Assembly: GCA_030672945.1 (NCBI GenBank)
Contig: DAOVFL010000033.1
Span: 1 to 8,341, forward strand
DNA length: 8,341 nt
Source: Candidatus Bathyarchaeota archaeon
Lineage (GTDB): Archaea; Thermoproteota; Bathyarchaeia; Bathyarchaeales; Bathycorpusculaceae
Direction: 5' to 3'
Shown in pieces: positions 6,068 to 8,341 of the stretch; within the stretch, counting starts at the first letter, position 1; each line of letters starts with the position of its first letter. The notes beneath the pieces were generated by a model, which had not been told where the DNA came from, ran no database searches, and saw only the letters and a list, made by a program, of their open reading frames with translations. Position numbers and translations under genes: made by a program.

Positions 6068-6367
6068 TTGGCTCAACGAGATGAACAGTACAAGTCTTTC
6101 TCACGATACTTTGTTTTCACCGAGAATGAATTGATTTCCCTCATTATTTGTATAGTATTGGATGTTAGCGAATATATGATCGCCGTTCTGCTTCTTCCTG
6201 TAGTAGGTGATCTTCTTGATCTAATTGGAATTGTCGCTTGCTTTGTCATGTTCCGCTGGGTAGGAGTCGTATCCTTGTTTGAGCTAATCCCAGGTGCAGA
6301 TATTTTTCCTATTTTCATCATCACATGGTTGATATGGTATTTTTTCAAAAAAGCTAGGAAAAAATAG
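6068..6367 (+). CDS. Small multi-pass membrane protein, 99 aa
   Basis: The family is not recognised. Residues 1-20 are polar. From about 21 to 93 the protein is almost wholly hydrophobic, with likely membrane segments at about 21-43, 46-66 and 75-93. The turn ELIPGADIFP (72-81) is the sort of short conserved loop seen between helices, and GDLLDLIG (48-55) places two Asp residues in or near the membrane. It ends in KKARKK, which by the positive-inside rule puts the C-terminus in the cytoplasm. The start is TTG 6068 because the only ATG in frame (codon 37) would remove the first membrane segment; AGG at 6054-6056 lies about 11 bases before it. The gene lies 117 bp upstream of the SPFH gene in the same direction, so a shared membrane role is possible. 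Confidence 0.75.
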   Translation: MAQRDEQYKSFSRYFVFTENELISLIICIVLDVSEYMIAVLLLPVVGDLLDLIGIVACFVMFRWVGVVSLFELIPGADIFPIFIITWLIWYFFKKARKK

Positions 6368-6389
6368 TGTTTGCACATTCAAGCTTCAT

Positions 6390-6440
6390 GAGATATCTCT
6401 TCTGTTCTGCGCGCAATCATATGAGAAAGGAAAAATATAT
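6390..6440 (+). promoter_or_regulatory. Promoter region of the SPFH gene with a 10-bp palindrome
   Basis: A TATA-like AAATATAT lies at 6433-6440, predicting a start near 6463 and a leader of about 22 bases. A perfect palindrome GAGATATCTC at 6390-6399 and TGCGCGCA at 6408-6415 stand 20-40 bases upstream and may be regulator sites. The palindromes are short and could be chance. Confidence 0.45.
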
Positions 6441-6474
6441 GAATCAGTGTGGACAATACGATTGCTGGAAATGT

Positions 6475-6481
6475 AGGTGAT
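6475..6481 (+). promoter_or_regulatory. Shine-Dalgarno site that sets the SPFH start
   Basis: AGGTGAT is a 7-base perfect match to the usual anti-Shine-Dalgarno end of 16S rRNA. Its AGG ends 7 bases before ATG 6485. It selects this ATG over GTG 6449, which lacks such a site and would lie upstream of the predicted transcription start. Confidence 0.7.
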
Positions 6482-6484
6482 GTA

Positions 6485-7414
6485 ATGAATAACCGTGGTG
6501 TAGAGCCGGATATTGAGTTCTCTTTCAGTAAGCGGAAGATCGGTTTGATTATGCTCTGTGTTGTATTAATAATATTCGCTGTAATAATCCCTCTTACAAT
6601 GGTTGTAAACGTTGGGGTTGGACATGCAGTAATACTCATTGATCCTATTACTAGATCAATAAGTGATCCAATACTTGGACCGACATATGCGTTTAAGGCA
6701 CCTTGGGTCGGTGCTGTTGATGTGTACCATGCTACAGATTCGTACGAAGATACGATTCCGTGTTTTTCTTCTGATCAGCTTGAGATGCAGATTGTGGTCT
6801 TATTGAGATGGTCACTTGATCCCAATAAGATAAGAGATCTTTATAGTAATTATCCAAATATGAACTATAAGGGGACGGCTATCGAGAGTATTCTGGAGGA
6901 AACCATGCGGTTGGTGACCAAGGACCACACTGCTCTGGAAACAATAGAGTTAAGAGAAGTTGTGAGAAATGAGATAGAAACAAATGTGCTTGAGGAATTG
7001 CATGCTGAATCATCGTTAGTGGAAGCGTTGATGGGCGTAGAGTTTGATTTGAAGAATATCGGTTATCCAGAGAAATACACTTCTTCAATAGAGGATAAGC
7101 TTGTAGCTCAACAACAGAAGATCCAAGCAGACTTCGATAGAGAAAAAATCTTAATATTGGCAAATGCAACAGCCCAAGAGCTAATTATCACAGCATTAGG
7201 TGAAGCGGAAGCTAAAGTTATAGAGGCTAACGCGACGAGACAAGCGATCGAAATGGTCCTAGAATCGGTTGGCCAAAGTGGAAACGAGACGAGAATCGCA
7301 GAGCTTTACCTCTGGGTTGAAGCACTACAACGAATTGCTCCAGATGTGGAGATACTGATAGTTGGAACAGACGGAATCCCAGTGTTAATCCCAACGAACT
7401 CAACAACACGCTAG
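6485..7414 (+). CDS. SPFH/band 7 (prohibitin/stomatin-like) membrane protein
   Basis: A 309-residue protein with a short basic N-terminus (SKRK, 15-18) followed by one membrane segment (about 20-42). The SPFH domain follows at about 43-200, including GHAVILIDPITRSIS, the GPTYAFKAPWVGAVDVY strand pair, the LLRWSLDP strand-turn and the long helix ILEETMRLVTKDHTALETIELREVV. An Ala/Glu-rich helical, probably coiled-coil stretch spans about 200-262 (QQQKIQADFDRE...ALGEAEAKVIEA), and a last helix plus strand (EILIVGTDGIPVLIP) closes the protein. Family members build oligomeric rings or microdomains and modulate membrane proteases. The N-in topology places the C-terminal part outside the cell, which agrees with four N-x-S/T sequons (N227, N249, N267, N305), all in the last 85 residues. 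No NfeD-type partner or protease is adjacent; the small membrane protein upstream may be the partner. A GTG 36 bases upstream is a less likely start. Confidence 0.9.
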   Translation: MNNRGVEPDIEFSFSKRKIGLIMLCVVLIIFAVIIPLTMVVNVGVGHAVILIDPITRSISDPILGPTYAFKAPWVGAVDVYHATDSYEDTIPCFSSDQLEMQIVVLLRWSLDPNKIRDLYSNYPNMNYKGTAIESILEETMRLVTKDHTALETIELREVVRNEIETNVLEELHAESSLVEALMGVEFDLKNIGYPEKYTSSIEDKLVAQQQKIQADFDREKILILANATAQELIITALGEAEAKVIEANATRQAIEMVLESVGQSGNETRIAELYLWVEALQRIAPDVEILIVGTDGIPVLIPTNSTTR

Positions 7415-7561
7415 AAGAACAGACACACAAGGGAAAGTATAAGAAAATTGTGAGACTGATGAGTTTGCGTTCAAACATGCTACTATTTTCTTTCCAAAAG
7501 CCAAGATGTTTATCCTGACGCGAGTTTGTTGTAGGCTAAGTATCTAACACACTTGAAGAAG

Positions 7562-7586
7562 AAACCGTTACGGTTTTAGTTTTCCG
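7562..7586 (+). terminator. Hairpin with T-rich tail downstream of the SPFH gene
   Basis: AAACCG, loop TTA, CGGTTT forms a perfect 6-bp stem (7562-7576), followed by a T-rich TAGTTTTCC tail. It stands about 150 bases after the SPFH stop. Archaeal termination depends mainly on T-tracts, so the role is uncertain; the hairpin shares ACCGTTA with the palindrome at 7619 and may instead be a protein-binding site. Confidence 0.3.
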
Positions 7587-7618
7587 CTTCAGATTGCGAG
7601 AAAGGCCATTTAGGCTCA

Positions 7619-7650
7619 ACCGTTATAACGGTCCCCTATATTATACCCCT
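7619..7650 (-). promoter_or_regulatory. Candidate minus-strand promoter with a palindromic operator
   Basis: On the minus strand a purine-rich AGGGG precedes TATAATATA (7637-7645), like BRE plus TATA. Just downstream, between the box and the expected start near 7615, lies the perfect 14-bp palindrome ACCGTTATAACGGT (7619-7632), a classic place for an archaeal repressor site. No protein gene follows on the minus strand, so a short RNA antisense toward the SPFH 3' end is the only visible target. Prediction only. Confidence 0.35.
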
Positions 7651-7764
7651 TCCCTGCGCTTAATACGCATTAAACGCAACTTTCCCATAAAAAATCGTGC
7701 ATCAGTATAGGAAAGAGTAAATCGGCGAAAACATACCTACTTCAAAATCCAAGTGTGCATCAAT

Positions 7765-7785
7765 AAAAAAGAGGGCCTTGCCCTC
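7765..7785 (-). terminator. Terminator-like hairpin with T6 on the minus strand
   Basis: On the minus strand GAGGGC, loop AAG, GCCCTC is followed directly by TTTTTT (7770-7765). A second stem AGGCT/AGCCT (7788-7792 with 7803-7807) precedes it. A stem plus U-run is a strong stop signal in bacteria, and U-runs end transcription in archaea. It would end a transcript coming from the 7810-8341 side, where only gene remnants are seen. Confidence 0.45.
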
Positions 7786-7890
7786 GGAGGCTACTCTTCC
7801 TCAGCCTATTATCAAGATATTCCGTTGAATGCGTTCATGTTAAGTAAATCTTTTTCTTGTAAGATGTGTAATTAAAGATAGAGGAATAAT

Positions 7891-8135
7891 GTAGTTGATT
7901 CTGTTGCTCTGGTGAAGTATGAGGGTGATGTTAGGAAGGCTCTTGAAGAGGTATTGAGCTGTTAGGTGGCTTCAGGGTCATGAAGTTCAAAACAGAGAAG
8001 ATCCGTTATCTGGTAGAAGCAGAAAAATATGGGCTTTGCACCTCAAACCTAAGGGTTTTAGGAGAAAGCATTAAGTATACAATAGTAAAGTTCAAACCAC
8101 CCTCTGTGGAGGAAAAGGTAGGTCAATTTATCTAG
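7891..8135 (+). pseudogene. DUF362-type gene remnant with the middle deleted
   Basis: From about 7897 frame 1 reads DSVALVKYEGDVRKALEEV, like the N-terminal strand and first helix of DUF362 proteins, and stops at TAG 7963. The next frame then reads GGF (7965-7973), the usual follow-on of that helix, and continues to TAG 8133-8135 with AEKYGLCTSNLRVLGE...KFKPP, which is like the C-terminal 'A...GLG..DL..I.V.GE.I......FK.P' end of the same family. A frameshift and loss of the central some 200 residues (Cys-containing core) would explain both halves. The ATG at 7889 is out of frame and stops at once. A GAGGA (7881-7885) may be the old ribosome binding site. The longest surviving frame is ATG 7980 to 8135 (51 residues). 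Confidence 0.5.
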
Positions 8136-8333
8136 AAGATAGCTAAGTTCTCCGTGTACCAAGAGGATTCTTCTCTTCGGATCGAACCCTAACACTTCTT
8201 GCCTCTTCAAAAACCTCAGTAACTGATCCCTTTTCTTTGAAGGAATGATATGGTTTTCAGGAGAATTCGAAATAGATACTATGCACGTTACACTACATAG
8301 TAGTGAATAACTTTTTCCATTCGTTTGGGCAGA
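8058..8333 (-). pseudogene. Open minus-strand stretch without a start codon, possible gene fragment
   Basis: The minus strand is open for 91 codons from the TGA at 8336-8334 to the TAA at 8060-8058, with no ATG or GTG start at the beginning. Its middle reads KKRDQLLRFLKRQEVLGFD followed by PKRRILLVHGELSYLLDKL, which looks like real protein (amphipathic helix, turn, strand, helix). I do not recognise a family. Its end overlaps the DUF362-like remnant antisense, so that part cannot be coding in both. Most likely a leftover of a gene entering from the right; chance openness is possible. Confidence 0.3.
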
Positions 8334-8341
8334 TCATATTT

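Larger units (their letters stand above)
7415..7888. other. Intergenic region without genes, rich in structure
   Basis: No reading frame on either strand looks coding; the longest are short and lack starts or ribosome binding sites. The stretch holds a T-rich run (about 7480-7494) that could end SPFH transcription, two related ACCGTTA elements (7565-7576 and 7619-7632), a TATA-like TATATTATA (7637-7645), an imperfect 10-bp repeat TTAATACGCA/TTAAACGCAA (7660-7679), and two hairpins at 7771-7807 that read as a terminator on the minus strand. It may hold a small RNA, but none is recognised. Confidence 0.5.

Noticed and set aside
6073..6639. Two minus-strand frames opposite the membrane protein and the SPFH start
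   Set aside because: They are Thr/Ile/Arg-rich complements of hydrophobic coding sequence, with no promoter or ribosome binding site.
8172..8195. GGTTCGATCC on the minus strand, like a tRNA T-arm or attachment site
   Set aside because: The flanking bases do not form a T-stem or acceptor, there is no anticodon arm nearby, and it does not repeat the tRNA-Arg 3' end.
1..8341. CRISPR array, insertion sequence, transposase or integrase
   Set aside because: No regularly spaced repeats, no terminal inverted repeats with a transposase frame, and no recombinase motifs were seen.

Overview
The window looks like a piece of an archaeal chromosome, most likely a mesophilic or moderately thermophilic member of the Thermoproteota (TACK) such as the Bathyarchaeia. 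Reasons: the leucyl-tRNA synthetase is the long archaeal/eukaryotic-type enzyme; a tRNA-Arg gene appears to carry introns flanked by bulge-helix-bulge structures and has an encoded CCA end; AT-rich TATA-like boxes sit at archaeal distances from starts; and several genes have AGGTGAT- or GGGGAGGG-type ribosome binding sites. The lineage is an inference; no marker in the window decides it.

Layout: (1) 1-215, minus, the N-terminal part of a cysteine hydrolase (isochorismatase/nicotinamidase type) cut by the window edge. (2) 216-558, a divergent intergenic region with the leuS promoter. (3) 559-3438, leuS, almost leaderless, converging with 7 bp spacing on (4) 3446-3823, minus, an unrecognised 125-residue protein. 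(5) 3968-4075, tRNA-Arg(UCU) with a canonical 15-nt intron at 37/38 and, apparently, a second 15-nt intron in the D-loop. (6) 4025-4327, minus, a doubtful reading frame whose 3' end runs antisense into the tRNA. (7) 4417-5401, a probable two-gene operon: a HAD-family phosphatase and a MazG-like NTP pyrophosphohydrolase. (8) 5413-5857, decayed coding sequence: a short fragment resembling the N-terminus of PolX-type polymerases, then a helix-hairpin-helix DNA-glycosylase-like frame broken by an in-frame TAG. (9) 6068-6367, a small multi-pass membrane protein, and 6485-7414, an SPFH/band 7 (prohibitin-like) protein, each with its own promoter. (10) 7415-8341, no intact gene: hairpins, a palindrome next to a TATA-like box, a terminator-like hairpin on the minus strand, the remains of a DUF362-type gene lacking its middle, and an open minus-strand stretch without a start codon.

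How parts may work together: leuS and tRNA-Arg are core translation. HAD plus MazG suggests nucleotide-pool cleaning (NTP to NMP to nucleoside). The membrane protein and the SPFH protein may form a membrane-microdomain or proteostasis unit. The many broken frames from 5413 to 5857 and from 7890 onward show that this side of the tRNA is a region of gene decay. No CRISPR array, insertion sequence or integrase was seen, and no clearly new multi-gene system can be claimed. The two-intron tRNA and the structured segment at 7560-7810 are the best leads.
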